Shown here: in pieces, positions 35,801 through 46,368 of the stretch | Numbering within the stretch: the stretch's first letter is position 1 | Layout of the letters: every line of letters starts with the position of its first letter | Source: Fusarium oxysporum f. sp. lycopersici 4287 | Taxonomy: Eukaryota; Ascomycota; Sordariomycetes; Hypocreales; Nectriaceae | Length of the DNA: 64,000 bases | NCBI RefSeq assembly: GCF_000149955.1 | Contig: NC_030990.1 | Location: forward strand, 2,810,627 to 2,874,626 | Reading direction: 5' to 3' | Position numbers and translations under genes: made by a program | The notes under the pieces: generated by a model | The model's database searches: none | Seen by the model: the letters and a program-made list of their open reading frames with translations, nothing else | Told to the model about the DNA's origin: nothing

Positions 35801-36183
35801 TCAAGCAGGCAACACCGCGGTCTTTCGTCATCATGGATGAGATCGGTCGAGGTACCACGCCAGAGGACGGTACAGCTGTCGCCTTTGCAAGCCTGCATCA
35901 CCTCGCGACCGTCAACCAATGCCGCACCCTTTTTGCGACACACTTCCACTCTGTAGCCGACTTGGCTCAAGAAGAGGGGTTGTGTTCAGCTGAGGCAGGT
36001 GTTGTTCAGACATATTGCACCAATGTAGTCGAGGATGGTGAGGGAGGTTTCTTCTACAATCACAAACTTCAGAGAGGTATTAACCGACAAAGCCACGCAC
36101 TGAAAGTTGCAAGACTTGCTGGGCTACCGGATCGAGCCATTGAGGTAGCGAAACGTGCCTTGAAACAAGATAACTTCATATAG
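32844..36183 (+). CDS. MSH1: Mitochondrial DNA mismatch repair protein MSH1 (MutS homologue)
   Basis: Two exons, 32844-33482 and 33565-36183, joined by an 82-nt phase-0 intron, give 1085 aa. The N-terminal 130 residues are rich in Ser/Ala/Arg and lack acidic residues, as expected for a mitochondrial targeting sequence; a CTTCAG repeat (32935-32956) encodes part of it. The MutS domain I mismatch-reading motif is present as GGFYELY, with Phe182 and Glu184. Walker A is GPNMAGKST (892-900), Walker B is VIMDEIGRGT (Asp971, Glu972), followed by ATHFH. A Phe-x-Glu motif plus a targeting sequence points to MSH1 rather than nuclear MSH2-6. The protein keeps mitochondrial DNA stable by mismatch recognition. 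An out-of-frame ATG 13 nt upstream opens an overlapping ORF that may reduce translation. Confidence 0.92.
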
Positions 36184-37035
36184 GTGACTTTTGGTAGGTA
36201 TTGATGGTGAAGTCGCGCCTCTCGCAGTGAGGGGCGGCAGGCAGGGCCAATAACAAAGATTTAAAGACTTCATAATATCTTCTTGCAAGCCAATTGCATC
36301 CAAAACTCATCAATTTATGAGATAACGAAAAGTAAGACAAATTACAAGGCGTGAGAATGCAATGGATAGTATTGATCGACATTGGTCTATCGTCAAACTC
36401 TAATCCGTGCCTGGATAATGTAACAAGAGTTCTAAACTTCCAATTATAATATAATATTAGGCTATAGGAAGATTAACTAGGAGTCCAAGTTTTTTCCTGG
36501 TACACATGGTTAGGTATTACCATTCTTCTCATATCCTACAGTTTAGCTAGGCTATTGGATTCATTTAAGAAACATGCACGGACATCACACCATGGAAGCT
36601 TGAGAACAATCGAGGGCGTGGAGACCTGTATGATTTGACCATTAGCTTTGATACTCTCAAAAAACAACTTGTCAAAATAAAATGATTGTGATAGGTGTCC
36701 GTCATAGGGTGGTGATGTGTGTGTCATCAGGAGATTCAGGGTTAAAAAGCTCTTGAACAATTTATATAATCATCCGGAAATGTAAAAAGGAAAAAAAAAG
36801 TTTGGTGTTTGTCTGACTAACCTTTTTGAATATCGCACTCAATCAGCAGAGCTGCATTAGTCGGTTTGGTAAAAGCTTTCACTCGCATGTTGAGGCCTGG
36901 AACTTGATTCGTAACCGTCGCGACAGATTCAATTGTCCAGCAGACGATCTATGTGCCCCTTTTTTAAGATACATAAGTCGTAAACCCAACCAAAGTCCTG
37001 GAAGGCGGTCGTACATCCTGTTGATGTGACTACAT
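36184..37035. other. Convergent 3' region between MSH1 and P0
   Basis: About 850 bp of AT-rich DNA separating two genes that point at each other. No conserved ORF. It should contain both 3' untranslated regions. Confidence 0.5.
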
Positions 37036-38083
37036 TTAGTCGCTGCAAATTTGTTAGTTATGTTCACAATACATTGGAAGGGGTTCACATACAAGAGACC
37101 GCCGAAGCCCTCCTCGTCCTCGTCCTCCTCCTCGGACTCATCCTTCTTCTCAGCCTCAGCAGGGGCGGCAGCGCCACCAGAAGCGGCAGCGGCAGGAGCG
37201 GCGGAAGCATAAGCATCGGGGTTGGCAATGCGGTCCTTGAGCTCCTCAATCTCGGGCCAGGTGATCTCGGTGGAGATGGCAACAGCAAGAACCTTCTTGT
37301 AGCTGTTGACAACGGAGTGGAGAACCGAAGGCAGGGTAGGGAAGTTCAGAGCCAGAGAGATGGTGGCAATGGTGGCAATAGCCTGAGACAGAGTCTTGAG
37401 GAGCTGCTCCTCACCGACGTCGAGAACGCTGGGAGGGAAAGACTGGCCCTGGTCGTAGACCTGAGAGATACCCATACCGTAGGTGAAGGGAGAGATGTTA
37501 AGCATGTTGAGCAGGGTGGCCTCGGAGGGACCGACCTTGGAGCCGGCCTCAACGAGCTTGAGATCAGTGGTGATTTCAATGGTACCACGGGCAATCTTGG
37601 TGGGGACACCGAGGGCCTGGAAGAAAGAGGTCTTTCCAGGCTCCATACCAGTGTTTCCAGCAGGAACCCAGACATCGGCAGGGGCGAGAGCACCGGCACG
37701 AGCAGGAGCAGCAACCTTGTTGGCGAGGATGATGTCACGGACCTCCTTAAGGTCGTCGTTGGTGAAGACGAAACCAACGTTGCCCTTGACGTGGGGGAGG
37801 AGACGCTCGTACTCGGGGGAGTCGGGGATGAAGGTCTTCAAGGCTCGGCGAACCTGGTGACATCGTTAGCAATCGGAGGGTGTCTTCTTCCTCGAAGAAA
37901 GGGACGCACCATGGTGTTCTTGCCCATGAGGACAACACCCTTGCTTCGGAGAGCCTGTCGGATCTCGTGCATCTGCTGGGAGCTGACATTGTCAACCTCA
38001 ACGATGAAGATGGAGTTGTAGGCCTCGAGCAAGCCCTTGAGCTTGTCGAAATAGTTGGCCTTGTTCTCAGACTTGCCCCCCAT
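37036..38083 (-). CDS. RPP0: 60S acidic ribosomal protein P0 (uL10)
   Basis: Three coding exons, 38083-37910, 37853-37093 and 37042-37036, give 313 aa, the usual P0 length. The last coding exon is only 7 nt and supplies the end of Phe312, Asp313 and the stop, giving the conserved GFGGLFD tail; reading through the intron would replace it. The N-terminus ([15 protein letters not shown]) and the segment [14 protein letters not shown] form the rRNA-binding part of uL10. Residues about 260-300 are the Ala-rich hinge and acidic stretch ([12 protein letters not shown]). P0 anchors the P1/P2 stalk on the large ribosomal subunit and helps activate translation-factor GTPases. It is divergent from TRM82, with 364 bp between starts. 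Codon bias is strong and creates a long open frame on the opposite strand. Confidence 0.96.
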
Positions 38084-38447
38084 ATCTTCTTATTTTTCTG
38101 AAGGCAGGTTATTTAAGGGCAAGGGGTATCGTAAAATGGAAATTGGAGGTTGATGAAGATGTTGATGAAGACAAGAAAACTCTTTTGGCGGCAGCTTTCA
38201 GAAAATGTAATGTGTGCTTGCAAGCCAATTCGCTTAGGGCATGGAGGGGCTAGTCTGCTTTGGGTGCAAGGTGGGGTACCAAGCAATCCTAGATGAAGGT
38301 ACATTCTCAATGTATCTTTTCTATCACGTCCATGAAAGTGGAACTTAGAAGAGTCTGATTTGAGCTATCACCGAGCAATTGCTCTAGTATCAAATCTCAT
38401 CAATTTGATATCTAATCCTCAATCAAACTCACAGGGGCTCAGGCGTC
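38084..38447. promoter_or_regulatory. Shared divergent promoter P0/TRM82
   Basis: Only 364 bp separates the start codons of P0 (-) and TRM82 (+), so the two translation-related genes probably share promoter elements. No specific factor site is identified with confidence. Confidence 0.6.
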
Positions 38448-40190
38448 ATGAAATTTCCCTTCAACGTTGTCCACGTCAGTGGAAATGTTCTCTTTGCTGC
38501 TCGAGGAGGCAAGATTCATTCCTTTAGCCTTGAGGATGGATCTCACCTCTCAACATGGAAACATCCAGATGTTGACAAAGTAGACGCGGCAGTTAAGGCT
38601 ATTTCAGGTGACATCTTAACTGGGAATCCCGTGACAAAGACTCATATCGCCGAGGAAGAAGATGGGAATGGTCCCCCAGCTAAGAGACAAAGAACTGAAG
38701 AGCCAAAAGATGAGACAGCTCCTACCAAGCCAGAGGTCCAAGAGGATACTCAAATCTCTGAGGAAATGAAAAGCGAGGGCAAAAAGAAGGGTGGAAAGAA
38801 GAGCAAGAACAGACAAAATCAGCAACGAGCAAAGGATCACAACATCTCACGAGTACCCGATCGCCCAGTCATTACGCATCTGACAAGTACTCCTGATAGC
38901 TCCCATATCTTGGCTATCACTGGACATGACAAGGCCATCTGGGTCTTTGAGAATGATGGGAAAGCCTCCCTCAACCAAATCAGCAAACGGTAAGCTCATA
39001 TGAAAAAACAACTCATCAGCCCTTATGCTAATTCTGGGCCAGAACTCTTCCCAAACGCCCTAGTGATGTGGTTATTGGACCAGACTCTCAGATTGTTGTC
39101 GCTGATAAATTTGGAGATGTTTACTCTCTACCTCTCCTCTACGATCCTACTCTCCAGACTGCTTCAACCCCTGCCCCCGCCAAACCGGCTTATAAACCAT
39201 CTGCCAATACTACAACCGTTCACTCGAAGCGCAACCTGCGAGCTCTTCAAGAGCAGCAAAGACAGATGGAGCTTTCTACGCGGACCAAAAACGACAGCAA
39301 TTCCAAAGCCGAAGGTCCAGACTTTGAGATCACTCTACTGCTTGGCCATGTTTCTATGCTTACTGCACTCGTGATCGGTGAGAGTGAGGGTCGGCGATAC
39401 ATTCTTACTGCCGATCGTGATGAACATATTCGGGTTTCAAGATACATTCCTCAGTCGTATGTCATCGAGGGTTTCTGCTTTGGTCACACAGAGTTCATCA
39501 GCTCCATGGTCATTCCAGCCTCGCGTGGTGATGTTCTTGTGTCGGGCGGTGGTGATGAGGACTTGTTCGTCTGGAATTGGAAATCAAACAAGCTCCTCTC
39601 CAAAATCAGCATCTTGTCTTTAGCTCAAAAGATATTGCCCGAGATTACAAAGGTAGCTGTGTCTGGGCTTTACAGCCTGGTATATCCACATGGTGGCTCG
39701 GATCTTGTTTATATTCTCGCCATATGTCAGGAGTAAGTGTATTATCCATTGATGACCTATGACCCAACTCACATTGATTAGTATTTCGGCCATCTTTTCA
39801 TGGCAACTCACCAAAAATCACGCCCTTAATCACCCAGCTATTATCCAGCTTCCCGGCAAGCCCCTCAGCCTCTCTATCAAGCCCGCCAACGGCGATGAAG
39901 CACCCAAGATCGTCGCTGCTCTGGACCCCAGTGATCCTACGCAAGCAAGAAGCCTGGCTGTCTACTCACTTACCATGACTGATGAGAAGCTCGCCACAAG
40001 CACAATAGCTTCGGTGAATGACGACGATATCGAAAATGCCGAACTTGATGTCGATGAGAAAATCGTGAGGAGTCTTTTGTATAACACCGAACCTTTAAGA
40101 AAACAAGCCACGGAACGGGAAGAAGAAAGGGGTGAGGAGCAGGTGCCCGAAGACCAAATGATGGAAGAGGCTGGGCCTGCTGAGGAGTAA
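38448..40190 (+). CDS. TRM82: tRNA (guanine-N7-)-methyltransferase non-catalytic subunit Trm82 (WD40)
   Basis: Three exons, 38448-38989, 39043-39732 and 39782-40190, give 546 aa; the spliced joins read SKRTLPKRPSD and ICQDISAIFSWQ. WD-type repeats include TGHDKAIWVFE, VADKFGDVYSLPL, LLGHVSMLTAL with TADRDEHIRVSRY, and GHTEFISSM with SGGGDEDLFVWNW. These match Trm82, the WD40 partner of catalytic Trm8, which makes m7G46 in the variable loop of tRNAs. A Lys/Glu-rich insert (about 80-130) and an acidic Glu-rich C-terminus are features of fungal members. It acts in the nucleus. The phase of both introns and the total length divisible by three support the model. It shares a promoter with P0 and converges on the Hsp40 gene. 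Confidence 0.92.
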
Positions 40191-40935
40191 TAAGGATGTA
40201 CCAAAAGTAATAGAAAAGAAATTAATTTTTCAGTACCACAATGGACAAAGGGTCATTTCCACAACCCTACAAAGACGAGTTTATCACCGAGGCAGGTACG
40301 CCTAGACTAGTCGAGTATCTAGTACATAGTGAATGAGGCAATGTGCTCGAGGTCTTCATTGGGTATGTGTTATCTCCAATCGCGCTTCAACCAAACGCAA
40401 GCCCTCGTCACAGGCAATGTACTAGGCTCTTAGCAACTAGGACATATCTTGCGAGTATGTGGACCAAGAATCTTTTTGAAGCTTTGACAGTTCCTGGGTC
40501 CACTTGTCTGGTCACGTATGCTTTACAGGTTTCGTCAACCAATATTTGAATAACAAACAAATCATCATGTTCATGGTCTACGTCTGCTACTACCAAATTC
40601 ATTTGAATCGTCTATGTCCTCAAAACGCCAACCAAGCCTGATCGAATGCTCCTCCACCTTCACTAACCCCTCAAACACGATCGTTCGAGGTTCAACTCAG
40701 GTGCCCACTCAACTGCACCTTACCCCCAGCACCACGCTCGCTCACAATCCCTAGAAGACCGTATCCTCTGCTAATTTTGGTATCATTGAACGATTAAGCG
40801 ACGTCGCCAACAAGGACTGACGTCCACCCTCAGCTGCACTGTCTCTGACTAAGACTGTGGATGTGCGAAATGCCCTATTGATGTGGTTATGGCACTCGCC
40901 GTGTGTGTTTATTGCGCCGCTCTCTTTCGACTAGC
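40191..40935. other. Convergent 3' region between TRM82 and YDJ1
   Basis: About 745 bp between genes facing each other. No conserved ORF or RNA gene is evident. Confidence 0.5.
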
Positions 40936-42341
40936 TTACTGCGAGGCGCACTGCACACGCTCACCGCCGGGGTGGCCATCCTCGTCATCTTCGTCCATCA
41001 TACCGTCGGAGTTGCCAAATACTCTGTTCTGGGTTGTGTTATCCAGATCCTCGAGACTGGCGGGTTCGGACATGGCGTCGCCGGGAGGTGCGTTTTGCGT
41101 GGCGGGTGGGAGAACCTTGCGGAGGGTCTCGAAAACTTCGGGATCTTCGGTCCAGTTCTTCTCGGGGAACTTCACGTTGAACTTGATGTACATGTTGCCG
41201 AAGTCGTGATGCCTGGGAGAAGGCATACCTTGGCCGCGAACCATCTTGACAGCGTCTAAAACAGTTAGCTTACGGTTGTTGAGCGCGTTATAGTGAGTAC
41301 ATACCTTGAGAAATAGCCTCGCCAGGAAGAATATCAATGGCAAGCCATCGGTCGTCGAGGTGCTCGATGTAGATGGTACCACCAGCCAGAGCTGTAACAA
41401 GCTCAATGTCGCAGTTGTAAAGAAGGTCGTCATCCCGGCGAGTAAAGCGGGCATGGGGCTTCTGCTCAATCTCGAAAACGACGTCGCCAGCCTGGACGCC
41501 AGGCGCTTGGTCACCCTCACCTCGGAACTCAACCTTGGTGCCGCTGCGAACACCCTTGTCGACGTGAACGTGGAGGACCTTGCGGTCGACGGTGGTCTTC
41601 TTTCCATTGCACTGCTTGCAGCGATCCTTCTCCTTGATGATCTCGCCCTCTCCGTTGCAGTCAGGGCAGACAGTCTGGAAGCGCTGGATCATGGGGCCCA
41701 TTTGGCGCATCATCGTCTTCATGCCATGGCCGTCACAGCCAGTGCATCGCTTGACAGCACCCTCCTTGCCACCGAGACCCTCACACTTGGGGCAAATAAT
41801 CGACCGTTGGAGAGCAAGCTTCGAGATCTTACCTCGGTAGATATCTTCCAAGGTAACCTTGTGGGTGTGGTGGATGGTGCGGGCCTTGGGGGGGCCACGG
41901 TTCATACCACCACCGCCAAACATGCCGCCCATGCCACCGAAACCACCACCACCGAAGAACTGAGCAAACAGGTCCTCAGCGGCCATTCCACCACCGCCGG
42001 CACCTCCCTCGAGGCCGGCCTCACCATACTGATCGTAGATCTGTCGCTTCTGAGAGTCGGAGAGAATTTCGTAGGCGTGAGAGATTTCCTTGAACTTCTC
42101 TTCGGCATCGGGGTTGTGTGCGTTCTTGTCTATGTTGCATTAGGCATGTTGAACTGACTAGAGGGTCTTGGGATACATACCAGGGTGGTACTTGAGGGCT
42201 CCGACCTTGTAAGCCTTCTTCAGTTCCTGCTCAGTAGCAGTAGGGGCAACCTGTGATCCAGTTTAGCAGTTGTTCGAGGTTTGTTCGGGGATCGATAGAA
42301 CATACGCCCAAGGTATCGTAATACTTGGTTTCCTTGACCAT
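40936..42341 (-). CDS. YDJ1: Type I Hsp40 (DnaJ family), Ydj1/Mas5-like
   Basis: Four coding exons, 42341-42306, 42250-42181, 42129-41305 and 41255-40936, give 416 aa. The J domain (residues 1-70) carries the HPD motif at 34-36; the Asp36 codon is split by intron 2. A Gly-rich segment ([16 protein letters not shown]) follows. The zinc-binding region has four Cys repeats ([32 protein letters not shown]), typical of type I J proteins. The C-terminus ends in CASQ, a CaaX farnesylation signal identical to that of yeast Ydj1. The protein stimulates Hsp70 ATPase activity, prevents aggregation and helps deliver precursors to mitochondria and the ER from the cytosol and ER surface. I looked for a heat-shock element upstream and saw no perfect alternating GAA/TTC array. 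Confidence 0.96.
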
Positions 42342-44466
42342 TGTGTCGGCTGTTCGAGTTGTGTTTTGTTATCGCAGGGTCCAAGATAACAGGGGAGGCG
42401 AGGACTGTTGTTGAATATTAGTAAAGCCCAGACAAAGCAAACAAAGACGCAGATTTTCACGCGCGCAACAACAATATGATGGGCAAAGAAGATGAATTAT
42501 GACAACATCATACACCGAGCATCCGGCACAGGGAGAAGACAGTGTTCTTATATGCGTACCTTGTTCGCCAAAGGGTGTATCTCGAGTCTCCCGACGGCGG
42601 GGCTGCGCTGCGGCGAGTTTGAACGGGTTTGGGTCTCTAAAATTCGATTCGAATAAGTGGAGGGGGGAAAGAGGCGATCGATAAGAGCGCTGGAATTCGC
42701 AAATGTCGAAACAGAGGGGAGTTTATCCCACTGAAAAGAAGAGAGAAAAGTGTCTCAAACAAAAACGTCAGAGTCAAATGTCAAGTTCAAATCGAGTCGA
42801 GAATAGGCGCTGAGACTTGAATTTGGATTGAGCGGACGGGTTTTGAGATGGAAGAAGGGGAGGCTGCAGCACAGTCGCGCCTCATGGAATTGTGTGGAAG
42901 AATGTAGATTCTGTGGCGGTGCTGATAATGCATGACCTGCGTCTTAGTGCGTCGTAGTAGTAACCACAACCACACTGGCGGGCGGGCTATAGGAGTCAGG
43001 TCTCAGAGGAAGGTTGTGACGCGGCAAAAGGGCGGAAAACCTGTTGGAAACCAAGACAAATTTACATTTTCGTTTTTCTGTATCTTTCCGCACCTTCTTC
43101 TAGAGTCTGTTCGGATTTTCCAGGGGCTTCTACACACTCCAAAGCCCATCCCAAGGCCACACTGTAAGCATCCGATACTAGCAACTACCTGCTTACACCC
43201 ATAACACCGAACAAACAACCTACCTACCTTACCTACACGCCCCATGCCTCAACAGGCGTCATACAAGGCTGTGTAGGTACCTCACTAACAGACCTCCCTG
43301 CAAGGCGTCCCCAGGACCCCTCCAAAAGGCCCCTAGGGCCCTTTCCTGCAGTGGCCAAAAGTTCTTCGATTTTTTTCTCTCGAGCCGCAGGGTCCGATTT
43401 AGGACCCCACAACCCGACCCCGATGCTCCTGTCCGGGCATGCAGCGTGTTGCACTGATTCGCTCACTCTTCGCCTCCTCAAAAAAGCCTGCCCGGCATCC
43501 CCTGTCACCGCGGAAGCTGGAATACCTGACTCGGAGGGCGCATGACAGTTTATGGTTTGATACCGTTAGATTCTCTACATTATTCGAAACGATGTGTCTA
43601 TAAATGGTCACCATGGACGTCAAGTCGCGTGCTTTGTCCAGAGCCTGGAAACTTCCACCACCCTCTCTTAATGAACTGGGGTACCCGAAGTACATATTGT
43701 TTGTTGTACAAAAAACAAACCCTGTGTCCTACCTCCCTGACCATGCAGAATTGAATAATAAGAGATTACACAGAACATTGACATGTGAGATAATGACCAG
43801 GCTTCTCTCGGACGATGAAACAACCCATGGGATTCCACGAGTCTCCAGTTCCGTCTTTCAAGCAACGTCAGTTTTGGCCCAAGTACTGTTGTACCGTAGA
43901 CTTTTCTGATCTGATTTTATGAAAGATTAGGGTATCCTTCGGAAAGCAGAAAACTTCTAATCCAGAGGTAAGATATCAGAAATAATAGGCACCTTAGTCT
44001 GAGGCCCACCCTAAGCCTACCCTAAACTTACCTAAATCTTCTTGTGATCTAGGATAGGTAGACATCTTGAAAGTTGCTTTGCCTTCTCTAAGGTGCCTTG
44101 GAGTACCTAGAGCCTCATGAACTCTTTGGGGGATACGGTAGAATCAGTAAAATGATTAGTGTGATTGGTCAATAAACCACTACTGCTTTAAGGAAGTCTA
44201 AAAGTGGGACCGTTTAACTCACAACCTTACCTCCGTGTTCATGGACTGAAGCATCAACAACTAATCTTGTTGTGACTTAAAAACATCTCAACACTTTTGA
44301 ACGACAAGAAGCCAATATTGAACGGAAGAAACTGTGTGCCCCTAACAACTCAAAAAGTATAAAAAAACTCGACCTCCTTGGCATCGCAGTTATCATCATC
44401 TTTCTTATCTGCTGCGTCAGTTCCACATCTGCTTACCCTAATCTCAACTCGTTGTCATGGAATATT
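42342..44466. promoter_or_regulatory. 2.1-kb divergent region between YDJ1 and the bZIP gene
   Basis: This holds the promoters of both genes. Blocks of CCTACCTACCTTACCTAC (43219-43237) and CCTA-rich repeats (43980-44060) resemble motifs upstream of other genes here. The ORFs present (for example 43604-43909, 101 aa) have no recognisable features. Confidence 0.4.
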
Positions 44467-45994
44467 ATGGGTGAGACCACAAAGATCCAGAAGGGCAAGG
44501 TGTCAGCCAACCGCAATAGCGAGGCACGCCGTGAGCAGAACCGTCTTGCCAGCCGAAACTATCGTATGTACTTTTGCTGATCTGAAGTTGCACGATATAT
44601 CGGCGGAACTTGATCGTACTAACACCGTCAACCTTGGTATCACAGGCGAAAAGCGGAAACAGAAACTGGCCCTGCTAAATGAGCTTTTGGAGCCCAGTAA
44701 CCTTTCTAGTATCACCGGTAATGGTCATATAGATGATGTTCCGGGTCCCAGTGGTTCGAGTGACACCGGCGCTCCTCCATTGCAAGGCCAAACATTGTCT
44801 AGCGCCCCTCTGACTAACCATCTCATACCATTGGATCTTAATAGATTCGATGGCACTGGAACTTATTTTGTGCCGCAAACTTGGGAAGATTTTACCCAGG
44901 AGTCGGTTCCAACGGTCATTTCTAACCAACTGGTACCGGAATTTCTGCCAGTACTTAACAAAGGCAACCCTCCCAGCCTTGGATCTCACGACCAGTGGGA
45001 AGATGTCATGCCTGGGCTTATACAACAATCCTCAGCGTTTACAGGCCAACCCCCAGCAGACTACATGGGCTATAGGGCCATAGAAGAAGTCTTTGAGGAT
45101 AGTCCAGACTCTGACCACAGCGGCTCTCAAGGAGCCTCAAGCAATGACGATGGTTCCCTGAAAGACATCCTATACGGCGTAGAGAGCCTCAGCATTGAAC
45201 AAAAACGATCTCTTCTTCGTCATCTACAACAAGATATCCGAGGACCGAAATCTCCGTCTTCTTCACAAAACATACTGCATCAGACTCCTGGTCAACTTCA
45301 AGCTATCCAATTTGCCAAAGCATTGTACAAGACAGCAAATGCGAGACCATCGCTTTTCCCAGCACAATACACAATGGAGCCGGGGATATTTGGTGCAATA
45401 TTCGCAAACTGCTACGCTCTCGGTATGGGGGGTGTAGACGAGATACTCCATGATGATGGTTGCAGTGTGTTCTCTGTTACCCCGGACGAAGGCCACCATC
45501 CATCAAAACTGTCCTTTGTGAAGTCAAGATTCCTGGATGTATCATCTGATCTTCAACCGATTGAGAAACAGTTAACGTTTGGACATCATCCTTATATTGT
45601 GTGTTAGTATGAACGACTTCATGCTCTTGCGTACTAATGCAGCTAGGATGTTATTCCGTTTAAAATCTTCCGTGAGAATCTCATCACCGTTCTCGATCAA
45701 GATCCTAATGCCATTGATGAAGGGGCTCTGTGCCATGATATTCTTTCCGGCGGTTTCACATGCTGGGGAGCTGGGAGGAACTCACATGGTATGGGTGCAG
45801 GTGTGCCGTGGGACTCACGTAGTTGGGAGCCCAGTATATGGTTTTTAATTAAGTATCGTGCTTTGGCAGGTGAGTGGGATGGTGAGCTGTGGAAGAGTGC
45901 TCGGTGGTGGCATAGTGCTCGAGGGGAGAGAATACAAATATCGCAGGGAATAGATATAGGCAGCAACATGTTTCAAGGTACACCAAGGCGATAG
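44467..45994 (+). CDS. bZIP transcription factor with DUF3425-like C-terminus
   Basis: Three exons, 44467-44563, 44646-45598 and 45647-45994, give 465 aa. Intron 1 (82 nt) interrupts the basic region; splicing gives NRLASRNYREKRKQKL, the bZIP DNA-contact motif (residues about 22-40), followed by a short leucine-zipper-like helix. Intron 2 (48 nt) restores HHPYIDVIPFKIFRENLI. With the downstream motifs (GALCHDIL, then VPWDSRSWEPSIWFL) this matches the DUF3425 module found after many fungal bZIP domains. The middle is Ser/Pro/Asp-rich and probably an activation or regulatory region. It should bind DNA as a dimer in the nucleus; target genes are unknown. A 5-codon upstream ORF at 44457-44474 overlaps the start codon, and both ATGs have strong contexts, which suggests translational control. 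Confidence 0.88.
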
Positions 45995-46368
45995 ATAATA
46001 CACAACTGCTGACTTCACATTACCAAGGAATATTGACCAAAAAACAGTCTGATATACCATGTCATATAGTATTAGAAGAAAGTGCTACAAGACAGGTTGA
46101 GGATATAAAACACGAGTAAGGATATGGTATCACGAAAAGTGCCTTACCAGACAAAGACCAAGCATTCAAAACCTGACTGCCGACCCAAGCTTCGAAAATA
46201 AGAACATGAAAAGGGGATACACGCATGAGGCGATTTTCATCACGCCCCTTTACACCAAGCATAGTTTAATGGTCCTTCGCAAGGCTTCAAGAAAAGCCGC
46301 GCTGATGCTCGTTCCAATGGTTCTCCAACATGCTATGCGTTATGAAAACAAATATTTGAATTTGGCCC
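45995..46368. other. Convergent 3' region between the bZIP and CLIP genes
   Basis: About 370 bp between two genes facing each other; no coding sequence seen. Confidence 0.5.

Noticed and set aside
37026..38021. 331-aa plus-strand ORF opposite ribosomal protein P0
   Set aside because: It lies antisense to a certain, strongly codon-biased gene, and its product is compositionally odd (Gly/Leu-rich) with no domain. It is an artefact of third-position bias.
41306..42157. 283-aa plus-strand ORF opposite the Hsp40 gene
   Set aside because: It is antisense to well-supported exons and includes intron sequence; no recognisable product.
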